Shown: positions 10,065 through 23,161, counted from the stretch's first letter. The stretch is DNA of 64,000 bases from Stromatinia cepivora (GCA_014898415.1 RCTD01000001.1:992001-1056000), one strand, 5' to 3'. The notes: generated by a model from the sequence alone, not told the origin. Translations and numbers: made by a program.

Positions 10065-10442
10065 TGTATGATGTCGTACCTGAAATCTTGTACTTGAAGA
10101 TGCCTTTGATGGTCTTTCACATCTTGTCTGAATAAAATAAGTACTAGGTACTAGCAGGTACTAGGTATGTAATCAATTGATCAAATTCACAAAATGTCCT
10201 TGTGCTTCCCCTCCGACAAGCGGGCCGAAAAGTTGAACGTGGGGGCGAATTGCCCCGAACTCCACATTGGTGGGGTCGTGGGGAGTAAATGACCTGTCCC
10301 TGTTTGTAACACCGTCATAACCGGTTGGTTTGTCGGCCAAGTACTACGGTGAAAAGTAAAGTCACAAGTACTCATTTTGACATTGAAATTATTTCAAAAT
10401 CCGATAAGAACCAACATCTCCTACAAGAAATTATTCGACATT
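10065..10442. promoter_or_regulatory. Shared divergent promoter of the two dehydrogenase genes, with three GTGGGG sites
   Basis: This 378-bp spacer separates two divergently transcribed starts. GTGGGG occurs on the + strand at 10239-10244, 10270-10275 and 10278-10283. It fits the SYGGRG consensus bound by the fungal carbon repressor CreA/Cre1 (established). Three copies within 45 bp, two of them only 2 bp apart, suggest glucose repression of both genes (inference). Confidence 0.55.
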
Positions 10443-11753
10443 ATGGCTTCTATTGATAATACCCAAAGTAGTGGGCAAAGAGAAGTGAAAGCTTCTGTGC
10501 TTCATGGCGCCAAAGATTTGAAAGTTGTAAGTTGGAGGTTTTTAATTGCTTCATAAGACAAGAATCTGTTGGCCTAACATTCAAAGGAAACTCGTACACT
10601 TGGTGTACCTGAACCAACAGAAGTACAAGTTGCGGTACAAGCGACTGGTCTTTGCGGATCTGACTTGCATTACTACAATCACTATAGGAATGGAGATATT
10701 ATCGTAAGGGAGCCTATGACTCTTGGTCATGAATCTGCTGGTGTTGTTACTGCCGTCGGCTCTGAAGTCAACAATCTAAAGGTTGGAGATCACGTTGCGT
10801 TAGAGGTTGGACTTCCTTGCAAGAATTGTGACTTGTGTGCAAATGGAAGATACAACATCTGCAAAGAAATGAAATTTAGAAGCTCAGCGAAAGCATTTCC
10901 ACATTTCCAGGGAACTCTGCAAGAACGGATCAATCATCCCGCTGCATATTGTCACTTGTATGTATTGATTCCGTACTTTGTGGCCACGTGCTCACTAGTG
11001 TAGATTACCACCAAATGTATCTCTTGAGCTCGGTGCCGTACTCGAACCTCTCAGTGTCGCAATACACGGTACGAGAAGAGCAGCTCTGCCAAAGGGCAAG
11101 ACCGTGCTCATATTTGGGGCTGGAGCAGTGGGGCTCCTGTGTGCCGCGATGTGTAGAGTCACCGGTGCCAAAAATATTGTTATAGCAGATATACAACCCG
11201 ACCGATTAGATTTCGCGATTCAGAACAAGTTTGCAGATTCCAAGCTTCTAGTTCCTATGACCAGACCTCAGTCGATCGAGGATAAATTGGCATTTGCGAA
11301 AGAGGTCGCAGAATTGGTTAAGGAGGCATCTGGAGAAGGAGAGGTCGATGCAGTATTTGAATGCACAGGTGTTGAATCATGTCTTCAGGCTTCCATATAT
11401 GTAAGTTGAATTGTGTTTCAGGAGAGATCGATGCTAATTCTCAGCAGTCAACTAAACCGGGAGGAAAGATAATGTTAATTGGTATGGGAACGCCCATACA
11501 AACATTACCGATTTCCGCCGCGGCTTTACGAGAAGTTGATCTCGTAGGTGTCTTCCGATACGCCAATACTTACGCAGATGCCATCAAACTCGTTGGGAGC
11601 AAGGATCCCTTACTTCCAGATCTCTCCAAGTTAATCACGCAGAGATACAAGGGATTCGAGAATATTCCGGAGGCATTTGCGATGGCTGGTAAAGTCAAGG
11701 ATGATGATGGTAGATTGGTTCTAAAAGTCGTCGTTGATACTACTGAGTCATAG
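10443..11753 (+). CDS. Zinc-dependent polyol dehydrogenase (sorbitol/xylitol/L-arabinitol dehydrogenase family)
   Basis: A medium-chain dehydrogenase oxidising a polyol to a ketose with NAD(P). The exons are 10443-10526, 10587-10957, 11004-11400 and 11448-11753, giving 385 residues. Catalytic zinc ligands are seen in TGLCGSDLHYY (Cys), LGHESAG (His-Glu) and AVLEPLSV (Glu). The structural zinc cysteines are all present in PCKNCDLCANGRYNIC. The Rossmann glycine motif is FGAGAVGLL. The acceptor of the last intron could be 3 nt upstream (QSTKPGG instead of STKPGG). The retained structural zinc cluster suits fungal arabinitol/sorbitol dehydrogenases, but the substrate cannot be fixed from sequence. 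The gene shares its promoter with the KduD-like gene, so co-regulation is likely. Confidence 0.9.
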
Positions 11754-14327
11754 AAGGAGTTCTTCTATTTCACAAAGCTACTCACTCACCCGTGATTTTT
11801 AGAAGATTCTCCTCGGCTAACGCACCATATCAAAAATTGGGGGTAGCGAGGGTTTGGATTGAGTGAATACTTATATCTTGGTGACGCCAATATTCTGGTA
11901 CAGAGTTGACTGGAAATAATCACATTCGGTGGGCAATGTAGGGAGATAAATTTTGATCGTTTTCATCAACAAAGACTTCTCTAAATCAATATGCGAACTT
12001 ATACTTAATAAATTATATTTACTCTAGAGATTCAATTTCCATCAGTTCTCACTCGGATTATCTATGAATTTCCCATGGCCCAAAGATGAACAGTTCCGCA
12101 ATTGCTCTTTCGACGTCTTGCTGATCTCGAGTCGCGCTCTGGTGAGATTTCCATCAGAAAAAGAGCAGTATTCCTACCTTTGAGTCTACCGAGATATTTT
12201 ACTAGCTTTTATGATTGATTGGACCAGGAGTAAGTAGGTACTCCACACCCTAAAAGATGATGTCATCCACAACGTGCGATCCTCAATGTGATTATATTAT
12301 CCTTGGTGCATATCCCATTAGAAGCAGCAGGTTGATAAACTTTCCTCTGGGGTGTGTAATGATTTGGAAGGAGATTATAGGAGAACGATTGAGTACTAGG
12401 TACTTTCGCGTCTAAGCAAAGATACAACCAAGAGGGCCATGGGGTTTAGAAGTTGCTCTATTAGCGCAATAGTTGATTGATTGTTTTTGAATGCTTAGGC
12501 CTCTGTGAAACTATGGATAGAAAGTTCCATGGGCTTTTTCTTCTTTCATGTGCCTGGCTCATTTATGCTCGCATTTCAATCTGGGCATGAGAAGTTCAAC
12601 CGGATGTAAGATTAGTATATAGATAGAGAGATCACGGGGATGTGCTCCGAACAAGATTGCAACACAATACTTTTCTGCTTTCAGTATTACTATTAGGTTC
12701 ATGTGCATTCTCTAAACAAGAAGTATGAGCGAAGGTCGTAGACAATGGACTGTGAGTTCGTGTCAACGAGACTTGGGTAGACGACTTGTATGCTACTGTT
12801 TCTTTCTCTGTTATAAATCCATAGTATTCCGCTTCGAGCAGCATTCAACAAATATGCGCACGGTTCGGTACTTTATAGTCATCATATCCAAATGGCACAT
12901 ACTTAATTTGTTCATTAATCACGTGTTAAGAATGAAGAGCAAGTAGAACCTCTTGAAATTTTGAATGAGTTTGGAGGAGAATTGACATCTCCTGTGCATA
13001 AGGAATCAGACCTGCAACCAAAAGAACGTTTCAATATTAAATCACGAGGTATGATGTCGAAAACCGAAGATGATCGGAGACCGAAGGCTAGTGGTAAGGA
13101 TCGTGATCGTGAAATTGAGGCAAGAGTAGTAGCAAGCAGCTATTAAGCCATGAAGTAATGGAATTCAATATGAACAACACTTTAGTGATTACTCAATACC
13201 GGTTTATCTTTGATTCGAGATAGTTCTATTTCGTATTGTGAGGAAGGATTATCGTGAACCAACCTATAGTGGGGAGTACTATAATGTCTAATGCCAAGCT
13301 CGGCACTTTTAAATCCGACGTCGGTCCTAGATTACTTATAACGAAGAGCCGATATAGGTGCGAGCACTAACAGTTTGGTAGTTGACCTCCAGACTCCTTG
13401 GCTATCATGTTGTAAGACGTCAATGTGGTGCGCGGTGGACGATCATAGAGTGAATGATCGGAGGGGGGTGCCTGGACGCGGTCTAGGGAAAAGTCCGCGG
13501 GGGTTATTGTGGGCTTTTGATGAGAGTTATCAAGAATTTCCATCTTTCATGAAAAGGCATATCGGAATATCGCGAAAACCGTTTGATAATAGGATCTACT
13601 TGGGGTAAAACTCTAAATATTACCCAGAATAATGGATTGATATGTTTGGGCCGCTTAGACAAGATTTTATGGGGGAAATACCGAAGCTTTTTTGACTTCA
13701 ATCTTGTCTTGCTTGGCAATTAAAAAATGGCAGTTGCCAATTTTGTTGGTCGAGGGAAATAACCAAATCCCGGAAAATTACCTCTTCATGACTCAATCCA
13801 GTAATTTTCTTCTTGTTTGTTACACATATCTCCAGATCGACAACTGATCATCAAAAGATCCGGCTTCCCCGAACTCCCACTTCAACTGTCACCCCACGCA
13901 TTTAGTTTGTAACACGATGACCCCCTAAAAATGATCATGATTCAAAATGTTATTTCCCCTTCTGTTTGTAACTTGGCAAGTCTTGGAAATCATGACTAGT
14001 TACTTGTCACACATTGGTCAGTATGACACAATTGAGATGCTTGTGCGCAAAAATACTATCTATTTATACCCCCGACTCAATTCTGGATGGAAGTGGTCAG
14101 GTATCCATACAATATTCACTTTTTGGTCCTATTTTCTCGTCCTCCTTCTGAGGTTCCCCTCACAAAAAGCTTACACAGCAAGTCGTCTGGTATAATTACC
14201 CCGCCATTCCCCAACTTTTTTAATCATATACCTTCAACTACGATACTCTTCCCTACTCAATTTATCAAACTCCTTCCAAAGCAACTTCATAGCTTTTGAT
14301 ACCCGTTCTTCCACCATCTCTCTAAAG
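11754..14327. other. 2.6-kb intergenic region
   Basis: No gene recognised between the polyol dehydrogenase and the inositol oxygenase. Short frames at 12632-13719 have no domain and no splice pattern. The last 300 bp are the 5' flank of the oxygenase gene. Confidence 0.5.
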
Positions 14328-15348
14328 ATGTCTTCAAACGTGGCAGTTGAAGTTCAGCGGCCCATCAATGGCTTTGGTGGACAAGAATTGGAGAGAACGT
14401 CAGACAATATCGACCAAGTTAATTTACTTGCCGCACAACTACGAGAGAGCGACGAACCTCAGAAAAAAAAAGTACTATTTCGTCAGTACAAATCCGCAGA
14501 AGATGGTGTGAAAGAATTCTATATAAAGTAAGAATCAGTCCTCCTTTCTCAATTTTACATACAAGCTAACAATGTGCCAGACAACATACGAATCAAACTT
14601 ACGATTTTAACATCAGAGTTCGTCAACATGCTAAAAATAGAGAGCCCGTTTGGATGTCGCTCTGGCAAGCAATTGAGCTGCTTAATACGTATACTGATGA
14701 TTCAGACCCCGATACCCGGCTATCTCAGATTGAGCACCTTTTACAAACGGCCGAGGCGATGAGAAAGGATGGACGTCCACGTTGGATGATATTGACTGGG
14801 CTCATTCATGATCTGGGCAAATTGCTGAGTTTCTTTGGGGATGTGGATCAGTGGGAAGTTGTCGGAGATACCTTCCCAGTAGGCTGTGCATTTGACGAAG
14901 ACATCGTCTTCTCCGAAACTTTCATCAACAACCCAGATTATCATAATCCAAAATACAACACCAAGTATGGAATTTACTCGCCAAATTGTGGATTAGACAA
15001 CGTCATGATGTCATACGGTCATGATGAATATTTATACCATGTTGCCAAAACTTGGTCCACGTTGCCACAAGAAGCACTTGATATGATAAGATATCATTCA
15101 TTTTACTCAATGCACAGGGATGGCAAATATAAACATCTAATGAATGAGGAGGATGAAAAAAAGCTGGCCGCTGTGAAGATGTTCAATCCATATGACCTTT
15201 ATAGCAAGGCTGATGCGCCTCCAAATGTGGAAGAGCTTAAGGTATGAACATCTGCAACTGCATTACAAATAAATAAGCTAACCTTCGATAGCCGTATTAT
15301 CTAGAACTGATAAATGAATTCTTTCCACAGGAAGTTATCGCATGGTGA
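14328..15348 (+). CDS. myo-Inositol oxygenase
   Basis: Diiron oxygenase that cleaves myo-inositol to D-glucuronate, the entry step of inositol catabolism. There are three exons: 14328-14527, 14581-15241 and 15292-15348, giving 305 residues, close to the family length. The iron ligands of the HD-type fold are all visible: His in RVRQHAKN, His-Asp in GLIHDLGK, His in SYGHDEYLY, His in IRYHSFYSMH and Asp in MFNPYDLY. Splicing of the last intron restores the expected C-terminus PYYLELINEFF...AW. Reading through instead would stop one codon after the donor, so the third exon is well supported. Cytosolic, with no signal peptide. Located 2.6 kb from the polyol dehydrogenase in the same orientation. 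Product glucuronate would feed reductive or keto-deoxy sugar pathways, consistent with the two dehydrogenases nearby. Confidence 0.93.
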
Positions 15349-16764
15349 AGGATTCGAAAGCAAATTTACGGCGTTGGTAATGATACCACGGGGCAATGAT
15401 GGCTTCGGCGGCATCAGGCGTTTTGGCACTACATAGGGTTTTCAAGCAATCAAAAACAATGTAACATACATAACCACATATATCTGTGTAGTAACCTGAT
15501 CTGAAATGTGATGTGTACAACCTTTGCTGTCTTTGCTACCGGATACTTCCACTGACACCGCGTCACAATACATGTAACGTAGTAGATTTTGAGAGGAGAA
15601 AGGGGCTGAGTTTCTTGAATTGATAGGATGATGTGTGAGTAGATAATACGTCAGCCTAATCTCACCTCTATCTTGCTTTTCGCGTGTGAGCTATTCGTCT
15701 AGTCATGTGATTCTAGATCGATTGTGCAATCTACAATATGCAAAAGATCCTTCGCGTTAACATTCATGTTTATATTTGATCATGTCTAGGTATTACAATA
15801 TAAACCGTATTTCTTCAGGCAGTCATATAGCTTCATTAGCTTCACTGCGTAAAATATTGAATCACATGATGCTGGCCAAGCCACTTTCTCCCCAGCCATA
15901 GTCCGCGCGCCCTTCCTCAACTTCAGTTTTCAACATGAAAGATGATCCATCATTTCTTACTTTTACTTAGGACCAAACCACCAACACTTCAATGAACGAG
16001 AACTATCATCATAGAACGATGGCGGTTCTTGGACGTTTGAAAATTATATGAGCTGGCCATGTGTGCGGCTCTTCATATATATTTGTTCATACGAGTATTT
16101 TCATGCCCCTGCTCGCAAGTTCGCATATCGCCTTAATGCAACCCATTGGCTGATTGAGCCTTAGCCAAGGCCAGTGCCACTACAAGTTCATAATGCAGGC
16201 TGCCAGAAAGAGATAAGCATAAGAACAGGATTATATGCCTGTCATCACGTAGTGATGCATTCGCAACACGGCTCTCACTTCTTATTACCCTTTCCATTGT
16301 GCTGCTGCTTGACATGTTGCTATTGCCAGCCGAGTTGATTTCATTATATATATATTTTTTGGGGATACGCCTTTGTGCTTTGTAGCTATCATTCGTACTT
16401 GGTGAGGTTCAAGATCTAGGTTTAGCTTCGTAAGGCTTGATGACTACAATTGCGTCTATCTGTGGACTCCGAGGTCTCAACAGCTCCACTGATCAAAGCT
16501 TGATCCTTCAAATCAACGCAGATGCTTTGGATAAGTCATTAATATTCACGAGCCAATTGGAAGATCTTTAGTGATACTTTCCATTCATGTATATTCAATG
16601 AGCTACTTGTACTTGAATACTCTCTTACGAAACATCTGGGTCATCTCTTTATCTAAAATTGCGAACACGGATTGATACTACGAATCCGAAGGTTTTCATG
16701 ATAGTCTTGCAACCTTTCCATTTCTCGATGCTTCGGGGTAGTTCAGGGCACCCATCCAGTCAGC
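15349..16764. other. 1.4-kb intergenic region
   Basis: No gene recognised. A TATATATATA run lies near 16345. The right part is the 5' flank of the Clr5-ankyrin gene. Confidence 0.5.
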
Positions 16765-19197
16765 ATGTCTACCCCTACTGCTGATTCGTCCGACATCTCA
16801 CAGGAAGAGTGCGAGCGTTGCTTTGCCTTTTTACAAACTATCCATGGACAAGAATTTTTACAAGCGTGTTACGAGAAACGCGAAGAGCGGAAACGTATAA
16901 GCAAACCAAACACCATTCACGGAAAATTGTTGAAACTATCTGAGGTTCGGAAGCATCACGAATGGGAAGCACACAAACGAGATATTTTCTTTTACTACAT
17001 GCGAAATTTCAGCTCCGCCAGAATATTGCGAGAAATCACTGCCGCTGGTTATCGATTCTCAAGCCAATCGTAAGTACAATAATTGAGTTCTCGCATGAAA
17101 TGATTGATCATTGACGTGTGCAGCAGTCCTCGGACGTGCGATAATAGATTGGAAGCATGGGGCTACCCTCTGAATCCACAATCCAGACAAATATTTATGG
17201 GTCGATTGCGACAAGAAGCAGCCGCTTGGGAAAGCAAAATTCCAGTTGACCTTCAGAATGGTTTCCCGATTGCGTCTGGCCTACCAAGCCTAGATGCTGA
17301 AATGGATCCCAACCATCTCTCTCCAAGTGCACGAGTATTCGACACGCAATTTGAGTTTGGAGATTCGCCGACTCTAGGGGCCACCAAAGGGAAAACAATA
17401 ACTGAAAACATAGAACCACTTGATAAAAGAGCGCCGAACTCCACCATGTCAAAAGGCTCTACGATGCTAGACGAGATGTTTCAATTGGATCATTTAGATG
17501 CTTCGCCAAGGAATTTTGAGGAACTTACCAACGAGCAAATTTCAGCTGATACTATCTTACTTTCTTCAGCGAGTTCTTTCGTTTCACATGAATCAACAGG
17601 TTGGGGCGGAATCCAGGGACAAAACAATACACTCTCTGAATATATTGACCCAAGCGTCCTAACAGCACCATCGTCCACTGTCAAAGCTGATACTGATTCT
17701 GGCTATTACTCAATGGAAGTGGTTGAAAAGGTTACAGGATACCAAGAATTAGATGATTACATCCAAGAAGAACAGGAGACCGCTGTCGATGGAGACTTTG
17801 ATATGGTCGACCCAAGACCCGAGAGTCCAGATCAAGCTTATTACCAGCTCTTTGATGCCAATTCCATGATTCCATCCAATGAAATGGACTCTCTTCTAAG
17901 GCAGAAGCTAGATCCCCCACGCCGATCATCTATACTACACACGATACCTTGCAGGAATGATCACATGGATGTTGCGCTCGGCAAAAGACCTGTATGCGAT
18001 TGTGGCGTAACTCAAATTCATGCTGTCTGCATGTGTATGATCGATTTGCCTGATCATCATATTCTCACAATATTAGGACATGTATTCAAGAAAGACGAAC
18101 TTGATGGAGCAGGAAATAGTCCACTCCACTACGTCGCATCAGCTGGGCGAAAGGAAGTTCTTGAATACATGATTGCGTCAGGTATTAATCCTAGACGACT
18201 GAATACCATTGGCCAGAGCTTCCTACATGTTTTAGATCCCAGTCGTTTTAGTGATGATTTGATCAACTTCCTTGAGATGTTCAAAGATAGCGGAATTTTA
18301 GAGCAGCGTGATCACAATGGTCGAACAGTGTTACATGGTCTTCTACGAAATCCAATACTACCTCATGTGTACCATGATTTAGTAGATTTCTACGGCCCAG
18401 AAAGAGCAATACAATTCTCGATTCGGGACAATCAAGGTCTCAATGCAGCACAGCATATACGGAACGTTGCTCAAGCTCAAAATCCTTATGCATCATATGG
18501 CCATGTCGGTTACGCCCAAGCCATAGTGGTCTACGAAAATATCGCCAATCGATTCATCACACAGACTGAGATTCCTGGTAACTCCATTGAGGAAACGCAA
18601 AATTGCATCGCGGTTCTTAGAAATTCCAACCCTAACGTGGCGAATTCACTTCCGAATAGCGAAGATAGTGCCGGTTGTAACGCACTCCATTGCTTGGTCC
18701 TGCCACTCAGAACTTGTACACTGGAAGACACCGAAAGGCGCCTCGATAAGCTCAAACAATACACTTTCTTCGGAGCAGATATCAACCATTATGATCAAGC
18801 CGGCAGGACACCGCTTCTGGCAGCCATTATCGAATCCTTATCTCCCACGAACGAATCCGCCGCCAAAGCGATCGTCGAATTACTTTGCCAGAGTGGAGCT
18901 AATGTTTATCAGAAAGACCGAGATGGTCACACTGCTTTATATCACGCCATACGCAAAGGCTATTGTGATTGTGTTGCCATTCTTCTTCAACACGGAGCTC
19001 ATGTGAACCGTAGAGCATCAAATGGACGCAGTTATCGGATGCTCGCGCAGGATTATTTACAGGAGCATTTATTGGCCAATGATCAAGAAGGATTCGACAA
19101 ATTACAGAAACGGTTGGCTGTCGTGTCGGCTTTGATTGCTTATAAAGCTGTATTGGAACCAACGAGACTTCAGGCTTGGGGTGTCGATGCGACGTGA
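16765..19197 (+). CDS. Clr5-domain ankyrin-repeat protein
   Basis: Two exons, 16765-17069 and 17124 (or 17127)-19197, give about 792 residues. Residues 67-118 (WEAHKRDIFFYYMRN...RLEAWGYPLNP) form a Clr5 domain, a fungal module related to the fission yeast silencing factor Clr5. Next comes a disordered acidic linker of about 180 residues. Ankyrin repeats begin at GNSPLHYVASAGRKEVLEYM and resume at GRTPLLAAI and DGHTALYHAIRKGY. Two degenerate repeats (RTVLHGLLRN, GCNALHCLV) lie between. The first Cys/His-rich part of the repeat region (CDCGVTQIHAVCMC) could bind metal (inference). Such Clr5-ankyrin proteins are numerous in Pezizomycotina and mostly uncharacterised; a nuclear scaffold role is a guess. 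The acceptor choice changes only one Ser. Confidence 0.85.
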
Positions 19198-21494
19198 CGA
19201 TAGCTCATGGAAAGAAGGAACTGTTGTTATGGTTTTGACTAATGTTTCGGGGGAGCTACAGTATGGTCACGCGACATTGATTTCGACCTGCGAAATCGGG
19301 ATGAGAGCTTTTTCACTCTTCTCATCCCGTGAGATTATCCCCTTCTGATCCCTTAACAACCACATTGTTCCAAATCATGGATCGACACCCACTCAACTCA
19401 TCACATCAGAATTAATCTTAAAGAGACTCAATGGAGAAACAAAAGCTTAGATGAAGCTGCAAGAAGTCCAACTTCAGTTTTCATCATGTTGTCCTTCGAG
19501 CCCCGCAATGGCATCGTTCAGTTCTTTTCAAACGATGCACTCTTTGGTGAATTCGAAACCCTTATGGAATTCATGAGGCACTTTTAAAGCTTTACTATAT
19601 AATCAAATAGGGCAAAGGGTCCTCAGTACCACCAGACCTCTAAGAAAAAGGTAATGGAAATTGAGGCATCAATACACAAGGGGTAATTAAGCGAAGTACA
19701 GAGTATTGCTTCAAGCAAAGTCGTCTAGAAATGTAATATATATATACATGATGGCCGAACCCCTCACCAGTCGAAGCTTCGGTCAGGAGTCTGGTTCGTA
19801 TGACATTCAATTAATTAATCCTTTTACACCCTGTACCAACACAAAAAGTTTGTAGAATAGATAGATAGTCAGGGTAGAATCCTTGAAAGGTTTCTACGAG
19901 GTGTAGTAATATCTGGGAAATAATATAATGTTTAATGTTTAATATGAGTTTGGATTTTAGATTATTTCATCATTTTATTGTGTTAGTAGTTGTGTTTAAT
20001 GTAAAATCTTATGTATGGCTAGTTTATTGTTTGATTTGTTATTATGGATTATTGATATAATTCTAAGACTACTAGATACACCCGATGAATCAAGTGTGTA
20101 TATTGGTCCAAATCAATGATGGATCTGGAGGGTTTCCGGGTGCTATTGACCCAAGTTGACCGTCTGCTTGCATCATGGTCGATATGGGGATAGGCGAGGA
20201 GAAGGAGAGAAGGTAAAGAGCAATAAAGAAAAGCTCGTTCATAGCACAAACGGTAAAGAGAACATTCTGCTCATGTTAGCTTGATCTTAATTGAAACTAG
20301 AGATCCATCAACCTTATTTGTATAGTAGAGCTGCATAGCCCGAGGCACCTTCTTGTCCATTTGCTTATGAGAGCTACCTCCCATTGCCAAAGTAGCATAC
20401 ATGCTGCAGTAACTCCTATCGCTTGCTGGATATACCACTACACTATTTGCAAGTTGCTTCGGATCTAGCATGCTTCTAACTCTCAAGAGTTGACCTGCTA
20501 GTGCGTGGTGCGTGATACTTGAACGTATATGTGGAAGATTGATCAGATTAACCGATGATTGACGCCGTCGACGCAGAGGAAAATATTTCTAGAGGTGGGA
20601 AGTCTTAGTATGATTGATCGACTCACGTTTCCAACGACTGACTTGAGATCAATTCAAAAAGTTAAAAATAGATTAGACGCAACCCTCCAAGTTCCAAGTG
20701 TACCGAATGAAGATCCGAAAGAGAACTATAATTTATTTCCAGCTTCTTCTAGGGAGTTTGGTCAATCATCAACACAAGACGAGCAAATGTTTAACAAAAA
20801 AGTGACGGATTATTTTATCAACAAATTTCCGGAAGAGAGATGCCACACGCACACGTCGCTAAAATAAGGGACCATTTCTTTTAATGCATCTGGTACGACC
20901 TAATTCCTCCCGTTTGTTGATACAGGAAAAACCCGATTTAACAGTGATGATCATGCTGTAAAAAATGGGGAGTGGGGCATGTGAGTACACTACAGTGTAC
21001 AGTCAGGCGCCTGTCATAACGATGCCCTGTGAATCTGTGATGATGAACACATATACAGCAAATGCATCGAACGAAGTCATTATACCAGAGATGATCTCAA
21101 AAGGAATGGAAAGTTCTAGATTTGTTCATGATCAGGTTAAGACACTACTAACATCACGTACGTACCTGATATATATATGAAGAACTTTATGTATCTATAT
21201 CAATCCCAAAGAAATCTTGACGTCCCTTAAATTCCCCAACGATGGTGAGTTGATTACCAGTAATCCATTCCATCCCACTCCATACCATAATTATCCCGAT
21301 TCTCCGCCGATTAACTCTAAAAGATCTACTATATACAAAAACGGATATCGAGAAAACCATCGAATTTATTAACAATTAATCAACTTCTACGAAAAGAAAT
21401 CCAATAACCGAGGAACCTCGCGCAGGCTATGTTACTTGGGATTGGGCACCCAGCTCCCTAAACAACTACGTATAACGACGAAAAACCAGATACT
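19198..21494. other. 2.3-kb intergenic region, left part of the decay zone
   Basis: No gene recognised. AT-rich around 19,900-20,080. Two + strand frames at 20599-20867 and 20965-21180 have mildly protein-like composition (for example MIDRLTFPTTDLRSI) but no domain, and could be gene remnants. Confidence 0.4.
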
Positions 21495-22350
21495 TTAGAC
21501 AGCCAACTGCCTATACCCGCCACCAGGGGTACAGCTCGCAAAACGCCAAAGATGATGCTGCCACATAGGAGCACCTTTAGTCATAAGCCATTTGGCCGGT
21601 TTGTTGACGGGAGGAAAAGCTGTGTGCCACAAGCCGTTCTCGAACTCTACACTTTCCATGTTCAAGAAAAAGACGGGGGGTACATTGAAAACGAAGGAGA
21701 GATTGACTTGTTTCTTGCCAGCTTCGGCGGCTATGGCCAAGATGTCGATAGGTGTTTCGGGAGTGTTGTACTGGGAGAGATCGGCGATGGTTTGAAGCTC
21801 TTCCTTCAGATGGCTGTACAATAGTTCAGAGAAAGAGTCCATGATTTGAATGAGCTCTTTAGATGAGAAATCAGGCCCCTTTTCCTTGAGATAACTCTTG
21901 AATCATTCTAGGCCGTCGTGGAAAGCGGCTGCAAACTCATTAGGCAATTGTTTTCGAGCAAAGGGACCATATAACTTACCATGCTGATCTACAGCGCCGT
22001 CCATCAAGCCCTTTCGACCAGCTGCTTTCTCAAGGGCCGGAAAAACTCTGTCTCTTCATAGTGATGATGCTGATCAACGCAGTCAACCCACGCCATGCAA
22101 TAACCCACGAAATCTTTTTTGTCAACTGGGGATTGGATGCGTGGGGCCTGTTGAAATATACTATTAAAACCGCGGATGAATGAGTTATGACTCAATGCCG
22201 TGTGGGAGGCTTCGACCGTGAATGGATCCGTCTGATCAAACCTGTTAGAAGCCGCACGTCAGGAAGCATGAATTTCCTTGCCTTGCCAGTTTTGAATTTC
22301 GGTGTATTAATTGGCGCGAGTGGGGTCTCGGTATACATAGAAGGTGCCAT
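21495..22350 (-). pseudogene. Hemerythrin-like (HHE domain) protein, broken
   Basis: Hemerythrin-like proteins bind a diiron centre in a four-helix bundle. The family is recognisable from GYCMAWVDCVDQHHHYEETE (the HHxxEE ligand cluster) and GLMDGAVDQHGKLYGPF (the second QH ligand pair). The usual fungal C-terminus is also seen: ENGLWHTAFPPV and WQHHLWRFASCTPGGG. The reading frame is not intact. It starts at 22350 (MAPSMYTETPLAPINTPKF) and changes frame around 22275-22295. A TGA lies at 22259-22261. The frame changes again at 22036-22045 in EFF, as if one base were lost. A further in-frame TGA lies at 21903-21905 before FKSYLKEKG. No intron with proper sites removes these. I call it a degraded gene; sequencing error could explain one lesion but hardly four. 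Confidence 0.8.
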
Positions 22351-23161
22351 AGTGAGCTTGTATGTGGATTGAAAACGAAAGCAAAAGAAATGAGAAATGG
22401 GCCCAAGTGAAAACCTTTGCTTAGAGGCATCAAAAGGGTTGATAATTAAGAGTTCGCGGCCTTACCAAGCTTCATAGCATCGTGGTAGTGATCTCGATGG
22501 AGTCTGATTTGTACTTTTGTTTGCAACCCAATAGGCAACCAGAGATTTCATTATGTTGATATGAGGCACAGCTGTAGGTGTGCGGCACAGCAACCAATGA
22601 ACATCTCATCTGAGATTATACTATTTATGTTCTTTCGAGATTCTTACGATAAACCTAGAATGATACTACATTTGATCAATATCTAGTTTATTTCTATATA
22701 TTACTATAAAATAGTTTCTATCTGTTGTTAAAATCTTCAAACTCAAATTAAACCCGAATATTAATGTATTTGAATTTTATTGTGTTTATGATACTCGAGT
22801 AGTTCTGGCAAGTCTAGAGGGCTGAGACTTCACCTCAAGGATGAGAAACCATTGAAAGTTGTGTTGTCAGGAACCGTGATCTGTTGGTGGCACATGGTTT
22901 GAGATCCTCACAGAAAACATGACTAGGTACATAGAAAGAGGCACAACAAATTATTCAGTTGGTAGAAGAACAAATCATACTGCAGCTTTAAACACAACGA
23001 TTTATTTGCGTCTCTCCTGATGAACATAGTAAAATAGGTAGAATTGTGTAACACCTAACAGTCTTCATAATACTTGAAATCAACCACTTCATGATACTTG
23101 AAATTAGTATTGATGTGGAGGACAAGTTATAATTCAACAATATCCATCTTCTACTTCAAAA
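22351..23161. other. Intergenic between two broken genes
   Basis: AT-rich, especially 22,620-22,790. Nothing recognised. Confidence 0.45.

Noticed and set aside
22200..22350. An intron rescuing the first hemerythrin lesions
   Set aside because: A TTCTAACAG acceptor exists near 22240, but no GT donor at a suitable distance keeps the MAPSMYTET start in frame.
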